A stretch of 64,000 bases of DNA from Terriglobia bacterium (GCA_020073395.1 JAIQFF010000009.1:1-64000), one strand, 5' to 3'; shown: positions 17,275-25,943, numbered from the stretch's first letter. Numbers and translations are program-made. Notes: generated by a model from the sequence alone, not told the origin.

Positions 17275-17323
17275 GCAATATTTATATTGCAATAAGTTAT
17301 ATATGTCAAGATAGCAATATTGC
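17275..17323 (-). promoter_or_regulatory. Sigma70 promoter flanked by two palindromic operators
   Basis: On the minus strand: TTGACA (plus-strand 17304-17309), a 17-base spacer, TATAAA (17281-17286). The palindrome GCAATATTTATATTGC (17275-17290, arms GCAATAT/ATATTGC) covers the -10 box. A second, GCAATATTGC (17314-17323), lies just upstream of the -35. Their centres are 36 bases apart. This is a typical layout for a dimeric HTH repressor acting on its own promoter. Confidence 0.75.
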
Positions 17324-17353
17324 CTGTTTTCAACTACTTATAGCTGAGTGGAC

Positions 17354-17665
17354 TCAGTGAAGCGGGGAGCTTAACACTTCGTAGTGAGTGACATGCGGGT
17401 CCAGATGCAACAGGAAGCGCTCGTCTTCAGGATAGTAAACCGCCTTTTCGTAGTCGGCGCCGGCGAAGGCCTTGATAGCGTCCCAGGATTCCCAAAGCGA
17501 GATCAGAGTGAACTCGGCCTCGCCGCCACTCACCCGCTGCAAGACCCACACGCCTTGATTGCCGGGAACGGCGGCATATTCCTTCAAACCGGTCTGCTTC
17601 AGATATTTGAAGTAGGAGTCTTTATCGGATTCGCGAGTTACGCCTCGCCAGATGCGCGCAATCAT
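17354..17665 (-). CDS. Antibiotic biosynthesis monooxygenase (ABM)-like protein
   Basis: 103 residues, a single ferredoxin-like ABM-type domain: MIARIWRGVTRESDKDSYFKY, then GVWVLQRVSGGEAEFTLISLW-ESWDAIKAFAG. Such proteins are cofactor-free monooxygenases, heme-degrading enzymes or simple dimeric hydrolases; nothing here tells which. A conserved His is near the end (HVTHYEVL). No signal peptide. It stands alone just upstream of the XRE promoter but is transcribed away from it. Confidence 0.7.
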   Translation of the reverse strand: MIARIWRGVTRESDKDSYFKYLKQTGLKEYAAVPGNQGVWVLQRVSGGEAEFTLISLWESWDAIKAFAGADYEKAVYYPEDERFLLHLDPHVTHYEVLSSPLH

Positions 17666-17791
17666 GCTTTTGGCTCCTCAGGCTGACCTCGACCAGTAGA
17701 AAGAATTCTGGCAGGAAGTTGAGATAACCGCCAGCCCGGGGTGCTCTAGAGCATGCTTGCCGGGCGGGTCGCACGCACCGACATAAACAAA

Positions 17792-17813
17792 ACGCCTCCG
17801 TTTCCGGAGGCGT
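17792..17813 (-). terminator. Intrinsic terminator of the small secreted-protein gene
   Basis: Perfect nine-base stem ACGCCTCCG/CGGAGGCGT with a four-base loop, followed on the minus strand by TTTTGTTTATG. It lies 21 bases beyond the stop of the gene at 17834. Confidence 0.85.
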
Positions 17814-17833
17814 CTCACTGCGCTGAATGAAAC

Positions 17834-18187
17834 TTACTGTACCCGGTCATTGTGCTTCTTGCGATAGATAGCGCGCGAGGTGCGGTTCTGCTGGCGGTTG
17901 ACCTGTCGCCGTTCGGCTGGAGTCAACTTGCCGCCGTTGGCGACGCGCTCGTTGTGGACCTCCTTGTTGATCCTGGCTTCACGTTTTTCCAGGTGGGCGG
18001 TTTCGCCCGCGGTCAACTGTCCGCTCTTGACCCCCTGGGCGATGCGGGCCTGCTGATTCTCCTTGCGCCGGTGGATGGTGCCCGGCGGGGGCGCCACAGC
18101 GGTGGTGGCGCTGGTCTGCGCCGCTGCCGGCAGCATCAGACCTGCAACTACAGCGGCCAACATAAAAGCTTTGGCGTGCATATTCAT
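17834..18187 (-). CDS. Small secreted basic protein of unknown function
   Basis: 117 residues. Clear signal peptide (MNMHAKAFMLAAVVAGLMLPAAAQ) with Ala-x-Ala cleavage. The mature part is highly charged and helical with two related units, IAQGVKSGQLTAGETAHLEK and NGGKLTPAERRQVNRQQNR, each with the pattern G-x-L-T-x-x-E. Similar small periplasmic proteins with this repeat are common in Acidobacteria and some Proteobacteria, without assigned function. It has its own terminator at 17792 and therefore forms a single-gene unit. Confidence 0.75.
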   Translation of the reverse strand: MNMHAKAFMLAAVVAGLMLPAAAQTSATTAVAPPPGTIHRRKENQQARIAQGVKSGQLTAGETAHLEKREARINKEVHNERVANGGKLTPAERRQVNRQQNRTSRAIYRKKHNDRVQ

Positions 18188-18395
18188 ATCGTCTCCCCTT
18201 GCTCCCTTGGTCTACGGTTTGCCCTTCGTTCGGGCCACTTCTTTGAACCCTGGACTCCAGAGAATGTTGCGCGAAATAGGCCGGAATCACAAGACTCGGC
18301 GTGCTGTCTTGAATTACTAAAGTCAGTGAACCACGGTCGAAATCTCTTAACGGAGAGAGCCGGTTCTGGCAACCGACGTGCCCGGATCGATGTCC

Positions 18396-19274
18396 TTACA
18401 GTCCAACCTGGATGCGCGAGCGGGGATCGAGGAAATCGCGCAGAGCATCACCGATGAAATTGAATGAGAGCACCGCCAGCATGACGGCGAGGGCGGGGAA
18501 AAGCACAAGATGGGGAGCGTCGAACAGGTGAGCTCGGCCGTCGTTCAGCATCGCGCCCCAACTGGCGGTGGGTGGGGCCACACCCAAACCGAGGAAGCTC
18601 ATCGTAGCTTCGGCGAGGATGGCGCCCGCCATGCCGATCGCAGCCTGCACCACCACCGGCTGAATAATGTTGGGAAGAATGTGGCGGACAATCACGCGCA
18701 AATCGCTCGCGCCCAGCGCCCGTGCGGCTTCCACGAACTCGCGTTCGCGCGCCGCCAGTACCTGTCCGCGGACCAGGCGAGCGTAGCCCACCCATCCTCC
18801 CAGAGAGAGCGCCAGCACCAGATTGAAAATTCCCGGGCCGCGGAAAGCCACAAAGGCGATGGCCAGCAGAATTCCAGGAAAAGAGAGAAATGCATTCATC
18901 ACCACGACATTAAAGAAGCGATCGATATTGCCGCCGTAGTAGCCGGCGATCGATCCTACAATCAGGCCGAGGGCGAGCGACAACGCAACCACGGAACTGC
19001 CCACCAGCATGGAAATGCGCGAGCCGAAGATGAGGCGGGAAAAAATATCGCGTCCGAGCTCATCGGTGCCGCACCAGTGCGCCGAAGATGGAGGCGAGAG
19101 ACGCGTGGGCAAGTCAATGTAAGCGGGATCCTGGGGCGCAATCCAGGGGGCGAATAGAGCGAAGATAACGAAGATGACGACCAACACCACGCCTGTGGCC
19201 GCCAGTGGGTTATGGCGCACCGCGCGCGGCAGCGAGATGGAGAGCGTGGACACCTTGGGGAAAATGAACTGCAT
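18396..19274 (-). CDS. Peptide/nickel-type ABC transporter permease (DppC/OppC family)
   Basis: 292 residues from the ATG at 19274; the longer frame to 19349 overlaps the upstream gene and lacks sense. N-terminal OppC-type leader segment plus six membrane helices. HWCGTDELGRDIFSRLIFGS and the EAA loop EAARALGASDLRVIVRHILPN, then LSFLGLGVAPPTASWG, are diagnostic. It would pair with the DppB-type permease at 19802, from which it is separated by an NTF2-like gene. No substrate-binding protein or ATPase is in the window, so the substrate (oligopeptide, nickel, other) is unknown. Confidence 0.92.
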   Translation of the reverse strand: MQFIFPKVSTLSISLPRAVRHNPLAATGVVLVVIFVIFALFAPWIAPQDPAYIDLPTRLSPPSSAHWCGTDELGRDIFSRLIFGSRISMLVGSSVVALSLALGLIVGSIAGYYGGNIDRFFNVVVMNAFLSFPGILLAIAFVAFRGPGIFNLVLALSLGGWVGYARLVRGQVLAAREREFVEAARALGASDLRVIVRHILPNIIQPVVVQAAIGMAGAILAEATMSFLGLGVAPPTASWGAMLNDGRAHLFDAPHLVLFPALAVMLAVLSFNFIGDALRDFLDPRSRIQVGL

Positions 19275-19279
19275 CAGCC

Positions 19280-19717
19280 CTAGGGCGCATCGTTCATCTT
19301 CGAGTAATGCATATGCGCTGCCCGCCAGGTATCTCCATGCCGAACCCAAAGGATGGTAGTTTGAAAATCAGCTTTTCCTTCAGCGTCAGTCGCATGATCA
19401 ACCTCCGTCAGGAGCGCGACATCGCCGTAGAATCGAAATTGGTTGTCAATCTTACGAGAGACAATCTGTGGTTTCTCTCGACGGCGGACCTGATCCAGAT
19501 GCTGCTGCTTGGTCACCTGCCCAAAGTCTCCAGCCATGGTGAAGTTGTAGTCCTCGATCTCGGAAAGAGTCTTCACGTCTCCTGCGTCGTATGCTTTCAA
19601 CAATGCATCCCGCAGTTGGATGATGGCCCGTTCATCACGTGCGCTTGCAGGAGTAGCCGTTTGTCCGATGGTCAACGTCGAAGCTGTCATTACGATTGAG
19701 ATCACTACCCATCGCAT
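19280..19717 (-). CDS. Secreted NTF2-like (DUF4440/SnoaL-type) protein
   Basis: 145 residues from the ATG at 19717, which follows GAAGGA by eight bases; the ATG at 19726 overlaps that site. Signal peptide MRWVVISIVMTASTLTIGQ. The body matches the small cone-shaped NTF2 fold: IIQLRDALLKAYDAGDVKTL, then VSRKIDNQFRFYGDVALLTEV and ILWVRHGDTWRAAHMHYS. Such proteins bind small molecules or are simple enzymes. It sits between two permease genes that normally touch, five bases before the DppC-type gene, so it is cotranscribed but probably not part of the transporter. Confidence 0.75.
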   Translation of the reverse strand: MRWVVISIVMTASTLTIGQTATPASARDERAIIQLRDALLKAYDAGDVKTLSEIEDYNFTMAGDFGQVTKQQHLDQVRRREKPQIVSRKIDNQFRFYGDVALLTEVDHATDAEGKADFQTTILWVRHGDTWRAAHMHYSKMNDAP

Positions 19718-19801
19718 GGTCCACATCCTTCAGTTAGTTCTTTGCTGCGTTCCACACAGGTAGAATAGGAACTTTATCCACAACTAGGTTGTGAGCCCGA
19801 C

Positions 19802-20719
19802 TCATTGTCTGATCCGCGGGTTCGCCACCGAATACAGCAAATCGGTCAGAAAATTCACCGCCACATATGTTAATCCAATCGCCAAAATGCAGCCCTGCAC
19901 CAGGTAGTAATCACGATTGGAAATCGCCTGGATGGTCAACCTTCCAATTCCGGGCCAGGAGAAAATTGTTTCGGTCACTATCGCGCCGGCCAGCAGCGCG
20001 CCAAACTGCAGGCCCAGTACGGTAATCACCGGAATCATGGCGTTGCGCAACGCGTGCCCATAGACCACCTTGCGTTCCGACAATCCTTTGGCGCGGGCGG
20101 TGCGGATGTAATCCTGGCCCAGCTCTTCCAACATGGAGGTGCGCACCATGCGAGTCAGGATCGCGGCCAGGGCGCCACCCATGGTGATTGCGGGAAGCAC
20201 CATGTGCGCCAAACTGCCCGAACCTGAGACCGGAAGCCATCCCAGCTTGATGGCAAAGAGCAAGATGAGAATGGGGCCCAGCGCGAAGTTGGGGAAAGAC
20301 AAGCCGAACAGACTGACCACGCTGAGCAGGCGATCATCCCATTGGTTACGCCGTTGTGCCGAGCGCACTCCCGCCGGGACCGAGAGCAGAATGGCCACCA
20401 ACAGCGCCGCCAGGGTCAACTCCAGAGTGTAAGGATAGCGCTGGGCAATCAAGCGGGTGACGCTCTGGTTGAAACGCAACGACGGTCCCAGATCGCCGCG
20501 CAGCACTCCTTCCCAATAGTTCAGGTATTGCCGGCCCAGGGGAAGATCGAGGCCATAGGCGTGGCGGGCTGCCTGCACATCCGTCACGGGAGCGCCCTCT
20601 CCCAGCATTTGAAGAATGGGATCGCCGGGTACCAGGTGAATCAGAAGGAAGACCAGCGAGACCACCAGCCATATCACGGGCAGGGTGTACAACACGCGAA
20701 GAGAGAAGTATCGGGGCAT
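19802..20719 (-). CDS. Peptide/nickel-type ABC transporter permease (DppB/OppB family)
   Basis: 305 residues, six membrane helices. Typical blocks: FLLIHLVPGDPI near the N-terminus, YPYTLELTLAALLVAI, the EAA loop RTARAKGLSERKVVYGHALRN, and the end VAVNFLTDLLYSVANPRIR. Partner of the DppC-type permease at 18396. The pair lacks neighbouring ATPase and binding-protein genes; these may lie elsewhere, as is common when one ATPase pair serves several permeases. Confidence 0.93.
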   Translation of the reverse strand: MPRYFSLRVLYTLPVIWLVVSLVFLLIHLVPGDPILQMLGEGAPVTDVQAARHAYGLDLPLGRQYLNYWEGVLRGDLGPSLRFNQSVTRLIAQRYPYTLELTLAALLVAILLSVPAGVRSAQRRNQWDDRLLSVVSLFGLSFPNFALGPILILLFAIKLGWLPVSGSGSLAHMVLPAITMGGALAAILTRMVRTSMLEELGQDYIRTARAKGLSERKVVYGHALRNAMIPVITVLGLQFGALLAGAIVTETIFSWPGIGRLTIQAISNRDYYLVQGCILAIGLTYVAVNFLTDLLYSVANPRIRQ

Positions 20720-20821
20720 TCTGCTGTTGGTCGTGGGGCGATGACAGCCAGTTATTTACTTGAACGGCTTCAGATTAATTTATTTTCAACCACCAGTTTC
20801 TGGTTTTTAGTTCCCGGGTTC

Positions 20822-22192
20822 TCAGTCTCCTGCGTAGGGGACGACCCGGGGCTCGAGTTTTTCAATCTTGACCTTGGCTATGCGGTGGCCTTCGATTTCC
20901 TGGACGGTGTAGCGGTGGCCTTCGTATTCGAAGCTTTCGTTCTGCCTCGGAATCCGCTGCAGGCGGGCGAGAATGAAGCCAGCCAGAGTCTCGAAGCCAG
21001 AGTCGCGGGGAAGCGAAAGCTGATATTGCGATTCCAGGTCGCGGATGCTCACCGCCCCTTCGAGTACAACCGCCAGGTCCCCTTCAACCAGGCCCTGCTG
21101 GGGAGGCGCGATATCAAATTCATCTTCGATTTCGCCCACGATCTGCTCCAGTACGTCTTCGACAGTGATTACGCCGGCGGTCGAGCCGAACTCGTCCACG
21201 ACTACCGCGAGGTGCCGTTTACGCTCTTTGAATTCTTCCAGCAGTTCGGTCAGGACCTTGGTTTCAGGCACGACCAGCACATCGTGCATGATCTGGCTGA
21301 TTTTCATGGCCGAGACCCGGGCCGCGACCGGCTGGTCGGGCGTGGAGGTGAGCCGAAGGCGGGTCCAGCGCATCAGGTCTTTGGCGTAGAGCACGCCAAC
21401 GATGTGCTCCGGGCCGCGCTGCGGGTCGTACACCGGGACCCGCGAGTGCTGTTCTTCGACCACGCGGGCCAGGGCGTCAGAGACTGTAAGGTCCCCGGGC
21501 AGCGAAAAAATGGCTGGGCGTGGCACCATCACTTCACGCACCGTGATGTTGTCCAGTTCCAGTGCATGGTGGATCATTTCTTCCTGGAATGGCGGGATCT
21601 CTCCGAATTGGCGGCTGGCGGTCACGATGAGTTTCAGTTCGTCGGGCGAATGCACGGGGCCCTCCCGGATCCGGCGCGAGCCCAACGCGCGCAGCACCCA
21701 GCCGGCCGCCCGGCTCATGACGAAGAGCAAGGGCCGGGTCAGGGTGAGGAAGACATCCATGGGCCCGGCGACCGCCAGCGCAACCTGCTCTGAACGTTGC
21801 AGTGCCAGGGATTTGGGGACCAGTTCGCCCAGAATGACGTGCAGGCAGGTGATCAGCGCAAAAGCGATGAAAATCGCAATCCCGTGAGCATAAACCGAGG
21901 CGTGAGGAAGGTCCTGAACCGGACCGAGCATCATTTGGGCCAGCAACGGCTCACCCACCCAGCCCAGGGTCAGGCTGACGATGGTGACTCCCAATTGGAC
22001 GCCGTTGACCACTTCGTCCAGATTGCGGTGCAACCTCTGCACGATGCGGGCCCCAATGCGCCGGGCCGCGACCAATTGCTGAATGCGGGTATCACGCACA
22101 CTCACCAGGGAGAATTCCGCGGCAGCAAAGAATGCGTTGGCCGCCACCAGGAGCAGGATGAGAAACACCCGCAGCAGCACATAGGCAATCAT
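20822..22192 (-). CDS. CNNM-domain/CBS-pair protein (HlyC/CorC family)
   Basis: 456 residues. N-terminal DUF21/CNNM transmembrane domain (about 1-190; FFAAAEFSLVSVRDTRIQQL, GVTIVSLTLGWVGEP, HVILGELVPKSLALQ), a CBS pair (about 215-345; VREVMVPRPAIFSLP, HLAVVVDEFGSTAGVITVED) and a C-terminal CorC_HlyC domain. Family members are linked to Mg/Co efflux or membrane ion balance; the name hemolysin is historical. The complete CNNM motifs make a transport role credible. A second, shorter member is at 42169. Single-gene unit, divergent from the membrane-fusion gene. Confidence 0.9.
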   Translation of the reverse strand: MIAYVLLRVFLILLLVAANAFFAAAEFSLVSVRDTRIQQLVAARRIGARIVQRLHRNLDEVVNGVQLGVTIVSLTLGWVGEPLLAQMMLGPVQDLPHASVYAHGIAIFIAFALITCLHVILGELVPKSLALQRSEQVALAVAGPMDVFLTLTRPLLFVMSRAAGWVLRALGSRRIREGPVHSPDELKLIVTASRQFGEIPPFQEEMIHHALELDNITVREVMVPRPAIFSLPGDLTVSDALARVVEEQHSRVPVYDPQRGPEHIVGVLYAKDLMRWTRLRLTSTPDQPVAARVSAMKISQIMHDVLVVPETKVLTELLEEFKERKRHLAVVVDEFGSTAGVITVEDVLEQIVGEIEDEFDIAPPQQGLVEGDLAVVLEGAVSIRDLESQYQLSLPRDSGFETLAGFILARLQRIPRQNESFEYEGHRYTVQEIEGHRIAKVKIEKLEPRVVPYAGD

Positions 22193-22458
22193 GAAGGGCT
22201 AATTCTAACATTCCAAAGAGCTACGGTATGACTTCGAACGCTAAGGCCTTGTAGAATCAGAGTCATCCGCTTCGCGGTCCTCCAAGTTCTGGAGGTTGTC
22301 TGCTTCCATTTCAAGGTTTCGCAGGTCTAATCTGTAGGATCGTGTTTTGTTGACCCGAGTGATGAGCTGGTTCAGGGTCGCGACAATCCAGGGAACAAAC
22401 AACATATTTCGTTCGTAATCATTAGAGACGTGAGCACTATCTGGTTCAGGAGGCGAAC
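22193..22458. other. Intergenic region, divergent
   Basis: 266 bases between the CNNM/CBS gene and the membrane-fusion protein gene. Two short imperfect palindromes (GCTTCGCGGT; CCTCCAAGTTCTGGAGG at about 22280-22296) are visible. No gene and no repeat of the other families. The ribosome binding site AGGAGG for the GTG start lies at 22448-22453. Confidence 0.6.
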
Positions 22459-23667
22459 GTGAACGGCAACGGCAGCAAAAAGCGGCGAAAGCGGCTCATT
22501 TATGGCGGCATCGGACTTCTGCTTGTCCTCCTGATCGCCGGAGGGTTGATTGCAGCCACCCGCGGCGGCACCAAGATTGACCCTTCGAAACTGCAGAAGG
22601 TGGAAAAGGGTGATCTGGCCAAAAGCGTGGTGGCCACCGGCAAAGTCACTCCCATCACCAAGGTTGAGGTGAAGTCCAAGGCCAGCGGCATCGTCAAGAA
22701 GCTGCTGGTGGATGCCGGCGATAAAGTGAGAAAGGGCCAATTGTTGGCCCAGTTAGATAAAGAAGAGATTGAAGCCCAGGTGGAACAGTCCCGGGCTGCG
22801 GTCGAGGCTGCCGAAGCCAATGTGCAGAGCACCGAAGCAGACTATGCGCGTGCCAAGGTAGATGCCGAAGGGCCGGATGTTCCCCTGCTCAAACGTGCCT
22901 ACGAACGCGCCATCGGGATGGCGAAGGAAGGTGTAGTCTCTACTTCCGCCCTGGAAGATGCCCAAAAGAACTACGAGCTGGCGTTGAACAAGCAAAATGT
23001 GTCCAAGGCGCAGGTCACCGTTTTGAAGGCGAAAATGGCCCAGGCCCAGGGCCAGCTCGGTCAGGACCGCGCCAACCTGAAACAGCTCGAAGAGCAGCTG
23101 AGCTATACCGACATCGAGTCACCCATCGACGGAGTTGTTCTCTCGCGTGACGTAGAAATGGGAGACGCGGTGAGTTCTATTCTGGTCCTGGGCTCCTCCG
23201 CTACCCTGGTCATGACCCTGGGAGATACCAGCTCGGTTTATGTGAAAGGGAAAGTGGACGAGAGCGACATCGGCAAGGTGTACCTGGGCCAGCCGGCACG
23301 AATTAAGGTGGAGTCGTTCAAGGACAAGACCTTCAATGGCGTGGTGACCAAGATCTCGCCCATGGGCGTGGAAAAGGACAACGTGACCACCTTCGAAGTA
23401 CGCGTGTCCATCAACAACCCCGGCGGTGAATTGAAAGCTGAGATGACCGCCAACGCGGAAATCATTCTGGAAGAACACAAGAACGTGCTCCAGATTCCAG
23501 AAGGCTCAATTATTTACGACAAGGACAAGAAGGCGTCGGTTGAGATTCCCGACACCAGTGCCAAAGACGGCAAGAAGAAGATTGCGGTCAATATCGGCAT
23601 CTCCAACGGCGCCAAGACCGAGCTCCTCAGCGGGCTGAAGGAAGGCGACCAGGTAGTGCTGCAGTAA
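22459..23667 (+). CDS. Membrane-fusion (HlyD/MacA-type) efflux adaptor
   Basis: 402 residues, GTG start behind a strong AGGAGG. A basic N-terminus and one membrane helix (LIYGGIGLLLVLLIAGGLIA), then a barrel-sandwich/lipoyl half motif (VEVKSKASGIVKKLLVDAGD), a long helical hairpin (about 95-210), the second half motif (IESPIDGVVLSRDVEMGD), and beta-barrel domains. It would bridge an inner-membrane ABC or RND pump to an outer-membrane channel. The usual MacB-like ABC gene does not follow, so the adaptor is an orphan here. MacA-type is preferred over RND-type from the hairpin spacing. Confidence 0.88.
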   Translation: MNGNGSKKRRKRLIYGGIGLLLVLLIAGGLIAATRGGTKIDPSKLQKVEKGDLAKSVVATGKVTPITKVEVKSKASGIVKKLLVDAGDKVRKGQLLAQLDKEEIEAQVEQSRAAVEAAEANVQSTEADYARAKVDAEGPDVPLLKRAYERAIGMAKEGVVSTSALEDAQKNYELALNKQNVSKAQVTVLKAKMAQAQGQLGQDRANLKQLEEQLSYTDIESPIDGVVLSRDVEMGDAVSSILVLGSSATLVMTLGDTSSVYVKGKVDESDIGKVYLGQPARIKVESFKDKTFNGVVTKISPMGVEKDNVTTFEVRVSINNPGGELKAEMTANAEIILEEHKNVLQIPEGSIIYDKDKKASVEIPDTSAKDGKKKIAVNIGISNGAKTELLSGLKEGDQVVLQ

Positions 23668-23880
23668 GGGCCAGGTTCACGCGGGTGCGCAAACGGTTGG
23701 CGCGCAGTTTCCATTGAGTCGCTGGGCATTTCTTAGCGCCCTTTGCGAATCCTTCGCGGTTAAGCCCCTTACTGCAAGGTTGGCAAAAAGCCGCCGCCAA
23801 GAACGCAAAGGGTAATCTTCCCGGCCCCCGAAACTGCACCACGGCTCGCAACTTGAATATCTGAATTCTCGGGAGAAAAC
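23668..23880. repeat. Intergenic region with family F repeat
   Basis: CTTCGCGGTTAAGCCCC (about 23751-23767) and CCAAGAACGCAAAGGG (about 23797-23812) form an inverted pair of the type seen at 43968-44000 (CTTTGCGGTTAAGG). No gene. The sequence GGGAGA before 23881 is the ribosome binding site of the next gene. Confidence 0.5.
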
Positions 23881-24897
23881 ATGAAACGCCGAAACGTTGT
23901 CCCCAACATGCTCTCTGCCCGATCCATGACAAGCTGGTTCATCCCCAGCCTCACCATTGCAATTCTGATTTGTCTCTCGGCTCTGCCGGCAGCAGCCGCG
24001 GCGGAAGGCTCGTTTCAGCGGTCTTTGCAGGTGACCGGGCCGGTGCACATGGACTTGAGCACGGGCTCGGGCAGCGTCGAGGTGCGCAGCGGGACGTCGG
24101 GTCAGGTGCAGGTAACCGGACGGATCCGGGCCGGCGAATGGTTTGGAGGTAATGCCGAGGAAAAAATCAAACGGATCGAGGCGAACCCGCCTATCCAGCA
24201 AAACGGCAATGACATTCGCATCGGCCGCATCGATGACCCCGAATTGCGGCGCAACATTTCCATCAGCTACGAGGTGGTGGTGCCGGCGGAAACCGATCTG
24301 CGAGTCCAGAGCGGCTCCGGGGATCAGAAAGTGGATGGAATTCGAGGTCCGCTCGAGGTCAGCTCCGGCTCCGGTGGTCTCAAGATTTCTGCGATCGGTG
24401 ACCGGGTACAAGCCGAAACCGGTTCGGGTGATATCGATATCGACCGTGTAAAAGGCAACGTGCACGCCAAAACTGGCAGCGGATCGATTGATGCCAACGA
24501 TATCGCCGGCGCTTTTGAAGCCGACACTGGCAGCGGACACATCTCTCTGCAACAGACCGCGCCGGGATCGGTGCGGGTGGACACTGGCTCCGGAGGCATG
24601 GAACTGCACGGAGTTCGGGGCTCACTGGAAGCCAAGGCGGGCAGCGGAGACATTCGAGCTGACGGCAGCCCCACCGGGGCGTGGAACGTGCACACCGGTT
24701 CCGGCGGAGTACAACTGAAGCTTCCTTCTGACGCAGCTTTTGATCTGGACGCACATACCAGCTCCGGCTCCATTTCGGTGAATCACCCGCTTACGGTGCA
24801 AGGTTCCATCGGGCGCAAGGAGGTACGCGGCCGAGTTGGCGGCGGAGGCGTGCCCGTGGAAGTGGAAACCGGATCGGGAGACATCGAAATCCATTAA
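23881..24897 (+). CDS. Secreted DUF4097-type beta-repeat protein
   Basis: 338 residues. Signal peptide near residues 15-42 (IAILICLSALPAAAAAE). From about residue 55 to the end, motifs of the form TGSG-x-I/V recur roughly every 18-20 residues (STGSGSVEV, SGSGDQKV, SSGSGGLKI, ETGSGDIDI, KTGSGSIDA, DTGSGHISL, DTGSGGMEL, KAGSGDIRA, HTGSGGVQL, HTSSGSISV, ETGSGDIEI), so the protein is probably a right-handed beta-solenoid. DUF4097 proteins are often encoded with envelope-stress regulators; the function is unsettled. The TAA stop runs directly into a family C repeat. Confidence 0.85.
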   Translation: MKRRNVVPNMLSARSMTSWFIPSLTIAILICLSALPAAAAAEGSFQRSLQVTGPVHMDLSTGSGSVEVRSGTSGQVQVTGRIRAGEWFGGNAEEKIKRIEANPPIQQNGNDIRIGRIDDPELRRNISISYEVVVPAETDLRVQSGSGDQKVDGIRGPLEVSSGSGGLKISAIGDRVQAETGSGDIDIDRVKGNVHAKTGSGSIDANDIAGAFEADTGSGHISLQQTAPGSVRVDTGSGGMELHGVRGSLEAKAGSGDIRADGSPTGAWNVHTGSGGVQLKLPSDAAFDLDAHTSSGSISVNHPLTVQGSIGRKEVRGRVGGGGVPVEVETGSGDIEIH

Positions 24898-25002
24898 GCA
24901 GTCGTCAGTCGTCGGTCTTGAGTCGTCAAAATTGTCCGCCGAAACATCGGCTGAACTCCCGGGCGTGGCCGACGACTGATGACTGACGACCGACGACTGC
25001 TC
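24896..25002. repeat. Family C inverted repeat (copy 1)
   Basis: GCAGTCGTCAGTCGTCGGTC (from 24898) and GACTGACGACCGACGACTGC (24981-25000) are near-perfect inverted arms around a ~60-base centre. It starts at the stop codon of the DUF4097 gene. Other copies at 26201 and 29829. Confidence 0.75.
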
Positions 25003-25089
25003 TCCGTTACCTCCGTTCCTTGACTCTGCCCCTCTGACAGGTTACTTTCGGCATTTCCGGGGAAAATTCTGTCTGCAAGCGAGGGGATA

Positions 25090-25920
25090 TTGGCGCACCG
25101 TCCGATCATCACACTGACTACCGACTTTGGGCTCAACGATCATTTTGTGGGGACGATCAAGGGCGTCATTCTCTCCATTGCACCGGAGGCTCAGATTGTG
25201 GACATCAGCCATTCCGTGCAGGCCTTTGACGTGTTGGATGGGGCGCTCATGATTGCGCAATCGTATTCCTACTTTCCCTCCGGCACGGTGCACCTGGTAG
25301 TGGTTGATCCGGGAGTGGGAACGGCGCGGCGCCCGATCCTGGTGAGCAGCGAACGGCACCACTTTGTCGCCCCCGACAACGGCGTGCTCTCTATGGTCTA
25401 TGCGCGGGAAGAGCGCCTGCACATCCGCCACGTCACCGCCGAGCACTATTCCCTGCAGCCGGTGAGCAACACCTTCCATGCCCGTGACATTTTTGCACCG
25501 ATCGCAGCCTGGCTTGCCAAGGGGGTTGATTCGGAAAAATTCGGCGATGAGATTTCCGATTTCGTCCGCTTCAATCCGCCCAAACCGAAGTCGGTAAACG
25601 GCAACACCCTGCGCGGCGTAATCCTGAAAGCGGACCGCTTCGGCAACCTCGTAACCAACATCACGCCCCAGGACGCTCCCATGCTCTTTGCCTCCGAACC
25701 AGCCCCCTTCAAACTGGTTGTGGGTAAGCACGAAATCACGGAGATCCTGCCGAATTATTCCGAAGGCGCACCCGGCCAGGTATTCGGCATCCTGGGCAGC
25801 ATGGGCTACCTAGAGATCGCGTCCAATCGTGGTTCCGCGGCTAAGATTGTCGGATCCGGCAAGGGCAGCGAGGTGATGATCTCGCTCGGAGGCGCTGCCG
25901 CCGCCGGCAACGGAAACTAG
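25090..25920 (+). CDS. SAM hydroxide adenosyltransferase (DUF62, chlorinase/fluorinase-like)
   Basis: 276 residues, TTG start with GAGGGG seven bases upstream. The family cleaves S-adenosylmethionine to adenosine and methionine using hydroxide, or halide in rare members. Motifs: ITLTTDFGLNDHFVGTIKG at the N-terminus with the conserved Asp, IVDISHSVQAFDV, VVVDPGVGTARRPI and FVAPDNGVLS, then GVILKADRFGNLVTNI. No evidence for the fluorinase-specific loop. The physiological role of the hydrolase is unknown. Stands alone between repeats. Confidence 0.9.
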   Translation: MAHRPIITLTTDFGLNDHFVGTIKGVILSIAPEAQIVDISHSVQAFDVLDGALMIAQSYSYFPSGTVHLVVVDPGVGTARRPILVSSERHHFVAPDNGVLSMVYAREERLHIRHVTAEHYSLQPVSNTFHARDIFAPIAAWLAKGVDSEKFGDEISDFVRFNPPKPKSVNGNTLRGVILKADRFGNLVTNITPQDAPMLFASEPAPFKLVVGKHEITEILPNYSEGAPGQVFGILGSMGYLEIASNRGSAAKIVGSGKGSEVMISLGGAAAAGNGN

Positions 25921-25943
25921 GCTGTCGAGGGTGGACTCAAACA

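Noticed and set aside
20342-21793. 483-codon frame on the plus strand
   Set aside because: Antisense to the DppB-type permease and the CNNM/CBS gene, both with complete family motifs.
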